From positions 1-38,356 of the forward strand of contig NMRA01000169.1 in NCBI GenBank assembly GCA_002633005.1: a stretch of 38,356 bases of DNA, read 5' to 3'. Made by a program: the position numbers and the translations under genes. This document shows positions 19,126-29,500 of the stretch, in pieces. Source of the stretch: Phoronis australis (taxonomy: Eukaryota > Phoronida > Phoronidae). The notes beneath the pieces were generated by a model. That model saw nothing but the letters and a program-made list of their open reading frames with translations, did not search any database and was not told where the DNA came from. The stretch's first letter is position 1. Each line of letters begins with the position of its first letter.

Positions 19126-19418
19126 ACCAGTAGTCAGATGCATCCGAAAGATGTCGTCATCCATTGTCAACATCATATAAATACACTTGCCAAATTTAAT
19201 AAAGATCCTGAAAACGGTTTAGGAGATAGGGCCATGGGCGCAAAACAAAACAAAAATAAAACTAGGAGGCGCCATAGTAAACGAAATCGTCGGAAAATCA
19301 CCGTCAGCCGTCCTCTTCATAGTGAAAATATACATGCCAATTTTTACAATCATCCTTAGAGCGGTTTGGTTGATAGAGGCGTGGACGCTAAAAACAGACT
19401 CGAAAATAACAAAAATGG

Positions 19419-19432
19419 CCACTAGGTGGCGC
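19419..19432 (+). promoter_or_regulatory. CTCF-consensus site CCACTAGGTGGCGC (second copy)
   Basis: This is identical to 18968-18981 and in the same orientation, 451 bp away, one higher-order unit later. Confidence 0.55.
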
Positions 19433-19735
19433 AAAGTTCGTCAAATCCACGCAAAAACGGAAGTATAGCGTTATCTTACTAATAGATGCCAATATGCCAA
19501 ATTTTATGAAAATATGTTGTGGATCTTTGAAGATATATAGGTAAGCGAAAAAACTAAAATTGTCCCTAGGTGGGCACATCAATGGTCGGATCCGTCCCAA
19601 CGTTCGCTTATGCCGTCCCATTTGTAAAAGAAACACGTGTGCGAAATTTCATGAATGTATGTCAATGGGCTTTGAAGATAAAGCCGCGGACGCCGGAAGC
19701 CAGACAGACGGACGGACGAGATGACGGAATAATAC

Positions 19736-20194
19736 GTCATCATATAAATATGTGGGCGCATAAAAATTAGTACCTAATAAAAGGACATGAAGTAGGGATA
19801 TTAATGAATTATCAACCACTATACACTGTACATTCATCAAATCCATGTCAAGATCGCATAAAAAAGCGCGACTGAAAAGTTTATGGCCGTTCACCCAGAT
19901 GTCATTTTCATCTAAATCTCATTTACCCCTAAATGTCATTTTCAGACTGATGATACTTTCACTCAAGTGTAATTTTCACCCAGATCTCATTTCGCTCTTG
20001 ATTTGCTGCCATAATATCTGCTGTTTGTAAATTTCAACACAACGCTTCTGAAAACGCGTACCGTCAGTCACATCACGCCAGTAGTCTTGGAAAAGTACAG
20101 GTATCGCCTGAATACTGCAAATTTGCTTCAACAGCAAATGATAGTTCCGCATCAGACATGAGCAACGTGGCCGTGAAATGAACGACAGTTAACA
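19736..20194. other. no gene; degenerate TCATTTTCA repeats
   Basis: The stretch lies between the module array and the 3' end of the minus-strand host gene. At 19894-20000 there are several loose copies of ATGTCATTTTCA and AATCTCATTT. It probably includes the 3' UTR of the gene. Confidence 0.5.
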
Positions 20195-21555
20195 CTATTG
20201 GAATTTATTTAGGAGTGTTAAAGTGTGACACAAACTTCCAAAGTCTTTTTGAGCTCCTCTGTCACTACTATCATTGAAAGCAGGTCTTATAATATCCGGC
20301 ACCAAACATTTGTGAACATGTTGGTAGCAATTGGGTTTATGATTCTGCCTGCCTGATTCTTTACGAGGGGTTTTAACCCTTGAAGACGATAAAATGAAAT
20401 GAGTGTGCCCTGCATGTTGCATGGACGGCGTGAAAACGTTTTCTTTAACCTGAGGAATAAGGGTCTGGAGGTGAAGGGGTATAGTGTGAACGACCTGGTC
20501 AGTACCGCCTCTTGCAAGCGGTTGTGTTGTCAGGACTTCTTCTTCTTGAGATGCCGTATGTTTCACCCTATGCCTGGAGTTTCCTGCACGGTATTCGGGC
20601 AGCGTGGGTAGTTTTACACGGGACCTGAAGTTTCTATCAGAAACTAATGATTCCAATTGTTGGCCAACTGAGGTATCACTGTTTCTTACCCAGTAGGACT
20701 TTCTTGCTTTGCTACCAACTCGGTCGCGTATTCTAGAAGTCGAGAATAGGACGACAGATCGCAGTGAATCAATTTCCTTCTCAATAGCGCCAGACGGGTC
20801 ACCTGCTTGCGGTATCGGAAAATCGCCACCAAACAGCGCACGTGTCATGTCTGACACTTTTAAACTGTTTGGTGCAAGCGAGTCGTTAAATTTGTGTTTA
20901 CTTCTTTCAAGTGTTGACGTTATTAGGGCATTGGTTTTGCTCTTAATGTCATTTTTCTTCTTCGTTTTACATGAAGCCACTGATTTACAAAAATTATGTT
21001 CCAAATGAGACGTATCATTTGAGTGATCTTCGCGAAGGTCTCTTCGTAATACGCTTAAAGAGCAAGCGGACACATTTTCTTTAGAGTTAAATTCTTGGAA
21101 TTCCAAGTTACCCAATATGCATTTTGGTATTATTTTGTTAGCCAGCATCTCGCCAAATTCGGGAAACTTAAGCTCATTAACATCGCAATTGGCTGGAGTG
21201 ACCCGTAAAGATGGCGTGCATGGTCTGGAAACCACATGAGAGTTGTTTCGGTTCAGCTGCTCTTGTGCAAGTGCCCTGCAGTCCTTATTCTCTTGAGCTG
21301 GTTCTTCCGGATACTGGTTACTCTTGCTTGCTTCATGGCTGTCGCTGTCCTCGTCACTCGCAAGAGTTTTCACGTCGCTTTGTAGTTGATCATCAGCATT
21401 CATTTCCGAAGATACGTAGTCTTCAGGGGGCGCTGACGTTGATGGCGGAGCGTGCACCTCGTCGGTTCTCGGGTAGTTCGACGACACCCAGTGTTCAACT
21501 GAAATTTCCTGATCGTCATCTTTCGATGCATTTTCAGCGTACTCGCACAAGCAGT
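20195..21555 (-). CDS. host gene of unknown function, coding exon 3 (last)
   Basis: The minus-strand frame is open for 452 codons after the splice acceptor GATACTTCTTGCAG (AG at 21557-21556) and ends in a TAG at 20197-20195, with AATAAA overlapping the end. It continues two upstream exons in phase, giving 608 residues in all. The product is mostly disordered and rich in Ser, Asp, Glu and Lys: an acidic stretch (SDEDSDSHEASKSN), a basic KTKKKNDIKSK, and more ordered parts such as FPEFGEMLANKIIPKCILG and DMTRALFGGDFPIPQ. No domain was recognised. Without the acceptor the frame could open from an ATG at 21610, so a shorter single-exon form is the alternative. The length of the uninterrupted frame makes coding nearly certain. 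Confidence 0.82.
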
Positions 21556-21610
21556 CTGCAAGAAGTATCAACATTTTCACGCCGTCAGTGTTAGCCCGGT
21601 AGTGTAGCAC

Positions 21611-22499
21611 TCGTTAATAGATGACCAAGGCACGAGGAAACCAACCGCCTGTTCAGTAACTCTAGGATCTCGCTAAAAAGCAAGGCTTCACGAGATTACG
21701 TGAGATATTGCCGTGTATTATAAATGAGAACACGTGGCATTGGCTAGATTTTAGCTTGGTCCTAGCGTAGGTCCTAGCGATACTAAACGCGCGCCAGGAT
21801 TGCGTTTCTTATAAGCAAGCCAGTCAAGAGGAAAGCTTACATTACTATATGCCTCTCTTCTTATGCATTGCTAGTTTCATGTTCGTTTTTGCATTTTCGC
21901 AATATTTTTGTGTTTACGGAAAGCAGGTAACTCGCCCTGTAAACTTCATGCAGAACTATGGATTACGGCGAAACACACATTTTCAAAAAGGAAGATAGCG
22001 GATATATGCGCATGAGCCTAAATACGCGGGTATTGCATAACATTTAGTGTGTCGTTACACGTTTGTTTTATGACAGCTTAAAGACTGTCTTTCAAGATCA
22101 AAACTGTCATTCAATCGTCGGATTCAACCCCATTCATGAAAGAAAAAACTATTAGATTGAGCTTCATCAACACAAAAATTTCACCAAGAGCTTCAAAACT
22201 ATGTAAAGTACACCTACACGAGTACGTATTTGCGTTTTTACAATTAATTCTTCAAAGTTTGCATACGCAAATTTGAGGGAAGGTATGGCACGTGGAGCAA
22301 CCCAGGAACACGTTAGTGTGATGTTTTATGCAAAAAGTGTAGTTGTGCACCCGTTGCGACATCTTTAAGCTGAACGTAACCTTTTTTCATGTCATTTTTA
22401 GTAAAACTACGGTTCGTTGATTATTCCAAACATATCAGACATATTTTCAGTTAATTACTGTAACTTAACTAATTAGCCATTCTCGTTGATGTTTAGAGG
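21611..22499. other. no gene recognised (within intron 2 of the host gene)
   Basis: The stretch has no convincing exon on either strand. It would be intronic on the minus strand and lies upstream of the plus-strand TATA box at 22500. Confidence 0.4.
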
Positions 22500-22508
22500 T
22501 ATATAAAT
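22500..22508 (+). promoter_or_regulatory. TATA box (TATATAAAT), plus strand
   Basis: GGTATATAAATTCC lies about 175 bp upstream of the plus-strand ATG at 22676. It is the only TATA-like site close to that ORF. Assignment is by position. Confidence 0.35.
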
Positions 22509-22675
22509 TCCGGCCATTTCGTCTCTGCGGTTGAATTTACTGTGAGGATCTGTTCTACTGTTATTATTGTGCTGGTTTCCTAAAATAGGCGTCTCCACTT
22601 TCTGCGACAAAACAGTTTGTTAGGGATATAGTTTACTTTAGATTTAGGCATTGTTTAGTTTGTAGTAGCCTTAAA

Positions 22676-22908
22676 ATGGCTGGAGTCGGCGACCAATATC
22701 ACAGTGACGTGAGTAACGCATCGAGACCTTGTTCACTGAGCAAAGTAGTGGTGACGAGGAATTTTTTCACGAGCAGTCAGTGGAAAGATATATGTTTGAG
22801 TCCAAGTATAGTGAGGCAGAATACACTCTCCCTCTGGATGGAGAACTGAGGACCCAAACAACTTACACCTCTCCGTGTGATTTCCTCGCCACATATGGCG
22901 CCTTCTAA
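22676..22908 (+). pseudogene. small TE-like ORF with YxFE motif, frame-broken
   Basis: An ATG in good context (AAAATGG) opens MAGVGDQYHSD, then meets GTGAGT, a perfect donor. Unspliced, this frame ends after 57 codons at 22847. The next frame, open from 22715 to a TAA at 22906, reads like protein: EQSSGDEEFFHEQSVERYMF, then ESKYSEAEYTLPLDGEL. An acidic stretch followed by a YMFEPxYSxxE-type motif is common in P2X7-tail-like and transposon-derived genes of aquatic animals; here both prolines are changed. The two frames could be joined by a 32-nt intron ending CACTGAG, but that is too short to be likely. A decayed copy with a frameshift is simpler. Confidence 0.4.
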
Positions 22909-24002
22909 GTGGCTCCAATACTTTAGTCAACTAGCCCACAATAATCTTTTCTTAGTTTGGGTCACTGGCCTGTTCATTGGACGACGAACGGTCTTCAGTG
23001 CGTGACGAACTGGGTCTGTAATCACTCCCACTACTTAACATCGCTGCAGTTCTGCTTATAGGCTTTGGGCTGGAGACAATACCAGCACTTGTCAAATATC
23101 CGAATTGCACGCTCCGGGGTACATTCGAAGGCATGGGTGGCAGTAGCTGAAGGGTCTCGAGTCACTGTAGAGGCCACAGCTCCCAAGGGTTCTCTCTCCT
23201 CAAAAATGCATTTCTCGGGGGTGGTGACGAGGCACTGTCACGACTCAACGGCAACTGTAGGTACACGTCTTTACACGTTTTGTGGGAATCTTCTATCACT
23301 TCCACGGACATATCTCTATCGTTATCCGACGGAAGAAAATTCGTGCCACACACTCAGTAATTCTCCAATGGTTTGTGCTTTACGTGGATGGGAAACACTG
23401 CGTTCTTTACACTAACTAGCCAAGTACGGTGGAGTGTGTCATCCCTCGGAAAACGATGTAACGACATACCCACAGTTCGCTACAGACGATAATGAGTACA
23501 TCCCGGTACGCAGTAACCGTGAGGCATGTTGACTGACTCGTAAACGGCTACCGAACTTAGTAACAACCGAGGTAACACAGTGTCTGACTCGACAGCTTAC
23601 ACAGTCAGACTACATGAAAACAAAATGGCGGGAAATTCTAAGCCATCTAAATGGGGCATAACTAATTAATTAAATTACCGGAGGCTGCAACTAACTGAAA
23701 AATATGTCTCGGATAATCAACGATCCGTATTTTTACTAAAAATGACATGGAAAGGTTACTTTGTCCTTTAAATCCACAAAGAGTTTATGAGGATTGTACT
23801 TTTGCGTCGATCAACTTCGGCCAGCTGCTATGTTGTGCACCCCAGATATTATAAAATATTATAAAATTGAAATTCAAAATGATGTAATGCTCAAAGGCGT
23901 CGTTTGGCATAACATGTCTAATTACTTTTGTGCGATGGAAATTCCGTTTATAAAGCTTTAAACTGTACTTAAGCTGAAGTACTGTAATTAGCGCTCTGCT
24001 AC
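22909..24002. other. intronic stretch with weak coding-like pieces
   Basis: On the minus strand, 23353-23162 (FLPSDNDRDMSVEVIEDS) and 23134-22952 (a Ser-rich tail SRTEDRSSSNEQASD) look mildly protein-like. A 116-codon plus-strand ORF overlaps them at 23065-23415. None has a convincing start, splice site or match. They may be remnants of one decayed gene. Confidence 0.25.
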
Positions 24003-24254
24003 CTGAAGGATTTGGCTCGCTAACACCATCAAACGGCCTTGGTATTCTTGCTGGATGCCATTTCTTAGACGCTTCCACTCGCTTGCAAATGTCGCAGGCA
24101 GACATGCTATCGGCGCAACGTTTGTCTATCACGAGTGCCTCATCTTTGATCCATTGCCGTAAAGACTTCCTGGCTTGTCCATGGAACTGAGGGTCCCACG
24201 CAAACATTGGCAATGACTGGGGTTCGGGGTAAGACCAGCCCTTGGAACAAGGAA
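24003..24254 (-). CDS. host gene of unknown function, coding exon 2
   Basis: This 252-nt internal exon lies between an acceptor with a good pyrimidine tract (AACTTCCTTTACAG, AG at 24256-24255) and a donor TTCAG|GTAGCA (GT at 24002). The entry and exit are both phase 1 and match exons 1 and 3. It encodes PCSKGWSYPEPQSLPMFAWD, then PQFHGQARKSLRQWIKDEAL and DKRCADSMSACDICKRVEAS, ending near EPNPS. The CDICKR pair and the aromatic and basic content suggest an ordered domain, but no family was recognised. The open frame runs past the donor as chance sequence. Confidence 0.72.
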
Positions 24255-26061
24255 CTGTAAAGGAAGTTATCTGTCTTCTTTTGGCATAACCTCAATAGCG
24301 ATGGGATGTGTAACGGAGCTAACTTTCCTCCATAAATATAGATTATGTGACGGATTCAGTTTACCTACAGAGTCACAGATTATGTGACGGATGATCACAT
24401 TTGTTCTAGGCCGAAGTATCAGTACAAACTTCAATCGGCGCATATGTAAACAAAGGCATGGTACTAATCAATGTTTCGGTCTACTGTCACTAAACCATTA
24501 TCAAGACAAATGTTCACAATATTTAGTGTAGGTAACACAGGTGGAAAACAATCTGCACAGATATACGTCAAAATGCATTGTGGTGGAGAAAGACCAGAAA
24601 TCAAAATCAGAATGGTTTACAAACAAAAACCAAAACGGTGATTAACATAATGTCTTAATTGTTTTTATATATACACTGATTTTGAAGTTCGTACATATGT
24701 AACTTAGTTACCTTACTTGGATAGTAATAGTTTATGTGACGTAGCTAATTTACTTCGGTCTGTAGAACCAATATCTCTCTGGGCGCTAATCTAGTATGAG
24801 CTCTATTGTGGCAACATATGTAGAAACTTCTCGGGGAAACACAAATGTAAATTTCACTTACATGTATAACCAACCCCTCAGAAGTAAACCTCCAAGTTTA
24901 AATGTTTGCAAAAAGACAAGTATATATAACACTGTTTCGAAAAAATATCAAAAAATTGGAATTGGACACGTTCACAAACAGATATCCATCAATGACAAAC
25001 TTAAAAATAATGATAAGTTACATTTCGTAAATCTCTATTCTCATCATTTTCAAGAATTGTGTATTACAAACTATTCTGAGTACTCCTTGCTACATGTTTC
25101 TCTTTGTTTGCTTTCTTTTTATTGAAACCCCACTTGGATGTTTATTATATTTTAGTGAAATATGATAGTAAAGTAACGCCAGGGGATCACGTACTTTGTC
25201 CTTGCTAATCTCAGCTTGGAAAAGAAAAATTAAAAACGATTTCTTCGATATTTATAATTGAACTAACCTGTCGCGTTATTGATAGTTTATGTTACGGAAC
25301 AAACTAACCTCGCAAATGATAGGTTATGTTGAGGTACCATATATTAGTAAAGAGATTCGCGACTCCGTGTAGTCTCGCGGCCTAACGCAAACCTACGTGA
25401 GCAGGATTCAAAACTTCCGGTCTCATGGATAAGCATATTAACGAAGGTGAACTTTGGTTTTTATTTCGCGCATGTCAAGCAAATTTTTGAGTTTTGAGTT
25501 TGAAACTAATTTGTTGTGTTTTATGCGAACTAAATCGCGTTTGCGAGCCATTCAAGTCGGATTATTGCTACGAAACGTGTTGGAATTAACATGACTAGTT
25601 GTTGTTGATCGGCCCGTCTGCTGGCACAGTTCAACACGAATGGAGGAGTTTGGCCAAATGAAAAGGTTGAGCTAAATGGATATTTTTTTTCACTTACTAG
25701 CTGAATTCTCAGTCGTGTACGATGAAATTTAGTTTGAATTTTGTGATTTTGTATGAATTTTGGCTCGACCTAAATGTGGTTTCTCATTCGTCACTACGTC
25801 TACAGTACATAAGCCATAATATACCCAAAATTCAGCAAGAGCGAAATTTTGCCATTTTTCATGATTTTCAGAAGCTCATATATATTAGGATGAAAAGTGG
25901 TGGAACAGGAAAAGTATGCCGGCGAAATGTTTAAACTGTTTTCTTTATATTTAGGTCTGTGTCAACAAATGGGGGCATTCATGGATATTTTTAAAAATCG
26001 GAAGTACTGCGGCACTTGAGAAGGGAATAAATTTTCAGTTGCTAAATGTTACCAAGCCGAT

Positions 26062-26240
26062 TTTAATGATATGGGGGTGGATCCAGGATTTTGTGTTAGG
26101 GGAACCAGAGCAGAGTATTAGCCAGGAATTTGTCATTCAGACATTGGAACTCCCGATCTTCCAACTGGAATCTGGGGGAATTTTAGGGGGGTGTAGCCCT
26201 CTTGGCACCCCCTCTAAATCCGCTATTGATGTCAAACTGT
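26062..26240 (+). repeat. GGGGGTGGATCCAGGATTTTG-type interspersed repeat
   Basis: The segment begins GGGGGTGGATCCAGGATTTT and contains a G-rich GGGGGAATTTTAGGGGGGTG and CCCTCTTGGCACCCCCTC before AAATCCGC. I recall similar GGATCCAGG repeats from marine invertebrate genomes. Boundaries are approximate. Confidence 0.4.
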
Positions 26241-27254
26241 TTGCTAAAAATTCTGCCTTAAGTGTACTCTTTTGTTTTATTGATAAAAGTATGGGAAAAT
26301 GTATTTAATGCCTTGTCAATTTCTAACCTGGAAAAATCCTGCAAGTGTACTCTCAACGTAACAATTACTATCGTGTCCTAATCCATTCCTCATCAATTTT
26401 TTTCACTTCATCTCATTATTTCCATTTATCAATACTTCCAAAAAAGGTAAATTCAATCATTTTTCAAGAACAATGCTGACCTTTCCAGGGTTAAAACTGA
26501 ACTCAAATTTTATTGGTCAAATGGATTAAACAGAACCAGTCAAAACCTCCATAAGTTACAAAAAGTGAAATATTTTCATGAAAACAGTACAGTATATTTT
26601 TAAAATTCAATTTAACTTCAGTTTTGGTGATAGAGTCAGTCTTTTTTCTTCAAAAATAATTTTGTCACACGTTTTCTACCTTGCGGTGGTGCTGTAATTA
26701 GTTTAACTTAAAAAAATATATATATTTTGCATTAAAATAATTGTTTATTCAAGGCTGCAGTGCATCAAAACCGTTTAGAATACGAGTATGCTCCTTTTGG
26801 ATGGTCACTAACACTACGCCTCTCAATTCCTATGTTATTTGACAGAAATGAAATTGATTTAAATTTTGTTTAATTAAAAATGCACCTGATCATTTTTATC
26901 ATATGGTGCGTAACTTAAGATTGTGAAAACATTGATCTCACTTGGGGAAAAAAGAATAATTCATATAACCTCAAAGATTTTTGAATAAATGACGAAATAC
27001 TCTGAAAAAACTAGGTTTTTTGTTTTTGCTACATTTGAATTCATTTGTTGCACCAATTTCATTTTTAGCATTGTTTTGAAATATTTTGGAACAAAAGAAA
27101 TATTTTCCCCGAATCATGGTAATTCTTGAAGTGTTTTGTCGTTTTAAAAGTGGTTTGGTGACGATGTCTTGTTGTTAACCTACTTGTAAAGGAGTCTCCA
27201 TCTTGTTTTAACAACACAGTAAGCTATGGATTCCCAAATATAGTCTTAACTTGA

Positions 27255-27475
27255 TATTTTTTGTGGCCTGAAATTTTTTAGTGCTGTTTGCTGAAAAAAG
27301 GCTATTTTGAGGCTGTAAAAATTAGATAACTCGAGAGCCGCCTAAGAAATTAAAAATTATATATTTAAATGGCATGTCTGAAGCTACCATTTTACGCTAT
27401 CAAATTAAAGTGTTTCTGATGAAATTTGTGTTTTGCTTTGCTCTGACAGCTCTATTTTGTAAAACATAGTATGCA
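27255..27475 (+). repeat. dispersed repeat, copy 2 (partner at 745-945)
   Basis: This is homologous to 745-945 in the same orientation, sharing TGTGGCCTGAAATTT, AGTGCTGTTTGCTGAAAAAA, ATGGCATGTCTGAAGCT and TGATGAAATTTGTG. The distance between copies is 26.5 kb. It is non-coding. Confidence 0.75.
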
Positions 27476-28716
27476 AAGGGTGTTTTTGTATTTCTTCTCA
27501 GAAATGTATGCAACACTTTATGTAATGTTGTTATGTTTTTTTCCTCTTTGTCATTGTTAAAACCAATTCCATTGTATATTCTTGTTGCCGTTTTTCACTT
27601 AACAATTGTAAAGTAAGGCAAGGAATCCCAGACCCCTGTTACTTACTCATTGGAACTGGGGAAATAAAGAAATGAAAAATGTCTATTTTGCGTGAGCTGT
27701 GCTATCTGGTAACCACTAAAAATAAGGCTGACAGAACCCCTTTCATAACCTGAGTCTTTCCCTCTCACGTTCTCTGTTTCAAATTTTGTGGTATTTTGTT
27801 TCAGTTGGTGGTTTCATTTCATGTTATAATATAACTTTTTTTCTTCTACAGGCAGAAATATAACACTTAAAACTGAATTCCCTTTACTGTGTATTAAGTA
27901 AAAAATATACTAATACAAGTTTCCTTTCGAACATTGAATATCTGTTGGCGTCACAAAACCCCAAAGAAAATTACAGTGCCAACTGCTCCTTCCAAATTTG
28001 ACTTCTTCAATTCAATCGCTGGTTATCTCCACTGCTAAACAGTGAAGCTAAGTCTGTTGTGGCATTCACGCTCAATGCGATACTAAAATTAGCTCAGTTT
28101 TTTTGTTAAAAAGCCATAGAAGAGTCCTGGGGAAGTGTTCACTTTCACAAAATCACGTTCCAGATGCAACTCCTCGTTACATATTATTTTATAGATATTC
28201 TATGTGTTTGTGACATTTAGAGGATGTTCAGACACTGAAAGAGAGAAATAGACATTAGGTCTTAATGAGCATGCCCTTAATAATCATAAGTATCAATCAT
28301 CATGAAACTGGAGAATACGTCAACTCAGTCGACATGGAGAGCACGATGTGCTGCTATTGGAAATATTGAGAGTCCCTTTTCATAACGAAGCCCGTTTTGA
28401 ATGAGTAGCAAACAGGGTCATGCTGCACTTGTTTGCGCGACATTCTTGTTACCCCTTCCATTTGTCAGTCTTTGCAGTACTTCACACCTGCTGTTTACCA
28501 TTGCATATTTTTCTAGCTTTTGCTCTGAGGTGGTATTACTGTGTCATTTTATTTACACTTGATGAAACAAGTATGTTTCAAAATATCGTTTGTCGTCTCT
28601 TGGTCAGTTTCTTTACCTATGCTCTGATGGAATAAAGATTGTTAACAGCAATAAGTGTCATTTATACCACAATATTAGCGTCAAATGGCAGATACAACCG
28701 TGTAATAACCCATAAA

Positions 28717-28738
28717 GTTATCTCACTAGTGAGATAAC
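28717..28738. repeat. perfect 22-bp palindrome
   Basis: GTTATCTCACTAGTGAGATAAC is self-complementary over all 22 bases. It lies 10 bp to the left of the tRNA-like sequence and may mark the end or tail of that element. Confidence 0.9.
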
Positions 28739-28747
28739 GATTTGGCG

Positions 28748-28822
28748 GGAAACATAGGACGGTGTCGAACCCAGGACCGTGAAGTTGCTGGTGGCTGACT
28801 TTACCACTACACCATGCAGCGA
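28748..28822 (-). repeat. tRNA-derived SINE head or tRNA-like pseudogene
   Basis: On the minus strand, TGGTGTAGTGG (28814-28804) fits an A box and GGTTCGACACC (28771-28761) fits a B box, at a tRNA-like distance. The sequence between does not fold into a clean clover-leaf by eye, so a SINE head or pseudogene is more likely than a working tRNA. Confidence 0.6.
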
Positions 28823-29371
28823 CTGACGTCATCAAGAGTGAAAATATAATGCTTAAATGAGCACGCGCAATAATCGCATGTTCAACAAACCGCATTGTAC
28901 TGTACTTATACGCGACGAAAAATAAGACACATAATTTCCATAAAAATGATATCTTAATTCAGTGAAATTTTTCTCTTTCTTTTTGTCATCTTACTTGTAA
29001 ATCACCGATCTCCAGTTTGAATGCGGGTATCCTGTCGCCAGGATCTTTGACTTGAGAATTATATTCAGTTACCAGTGGTAACTTACTTTAGCAGACGATA
29101 ATTTCCCGGTCGAAGCTTAGCGTGAAAAAATGTGTTTTAAGCTATTATAGTTGGTAAACCTTAATTTATAAATTCAATTTAGTTCTATTATATTTAAGTT
29201 TTCAATTGGTTTTGAGTAAAAGCATTATTTGACAAAAATATCCCGGCTTTTCTTAAAAGGTCACGACCTCCGACCCCGGGCCTCTGACATAGAAAGTAGT
29301 TACAAATCCGTGGAGAGTCAGAAAAGGTAAATCGATTCTTTGCAATGTTTCTAGTTTAGTATGTGGTATTA

Positions 29372-29500
29372 ATAGATTATTACATGGCGAAGTCGTTACC
29401 CCCCCCCCTTATCTAGAGCCCTTGTGAATTATCACCCTCGGCAAAATCCACTCGGGCTCTAGATAACGGGGGGTAACAACTTCGCCATGTAATAATCTAT
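29372..29500. mobile_element. foldback/MITE-like element of about 129 bp
   Basis: Arms at 29372-29421 and 29454-29500 are near-perfect inverted copies (ATAGATTATTACATGGCGAA against TTCGCCATGTAATAATCTAT, then a C/G run and TCTAGAGCCC). They enclose a 32-nt loop. The arm C-run is longer (10 C) than the matching G-run (6 G). No transposase is present. The duplication at the ends is unclear. Confidence 0.8.

Larger units (their letters stand above)
18904..19735 (+). repeat. CACTAGG module tandem array, right segment
   Basis: Cores lie at 18968, 19112, about 19259, 19419 and about 19563, spaced 144, 147, 160 and 144 bp. Modules differ after CTAGG (TGG, GGG, AGG) and repeat in that order, giving a higher-order unit of three modules (about 440 bp). 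The array ends in a distinct tail with GACAGACGGACGGACGAGATG and TACGTCATCATATAAATATG. The 336-bp ORF at 19024-19359 is a by-product of the repeat. Confidence 0.88.

Noticed and set aside
19024-19359. 111-codon plus-strand ORF with a basic NKNKTRRRHSKRNRRK tail
   Set aside because: It lies wholly inside the CACTAGG tandem modules; sister modules carry stops in the same frame, so it is a by-product of the repeat.
22709-22740. A 32-nt intron linking MAGVGDQYHSD to the next frame
   Set aside because: The donor is perfect and the phase fits, but such a length is below usual animal introns; a frameshift in a decayed copy is simpler.
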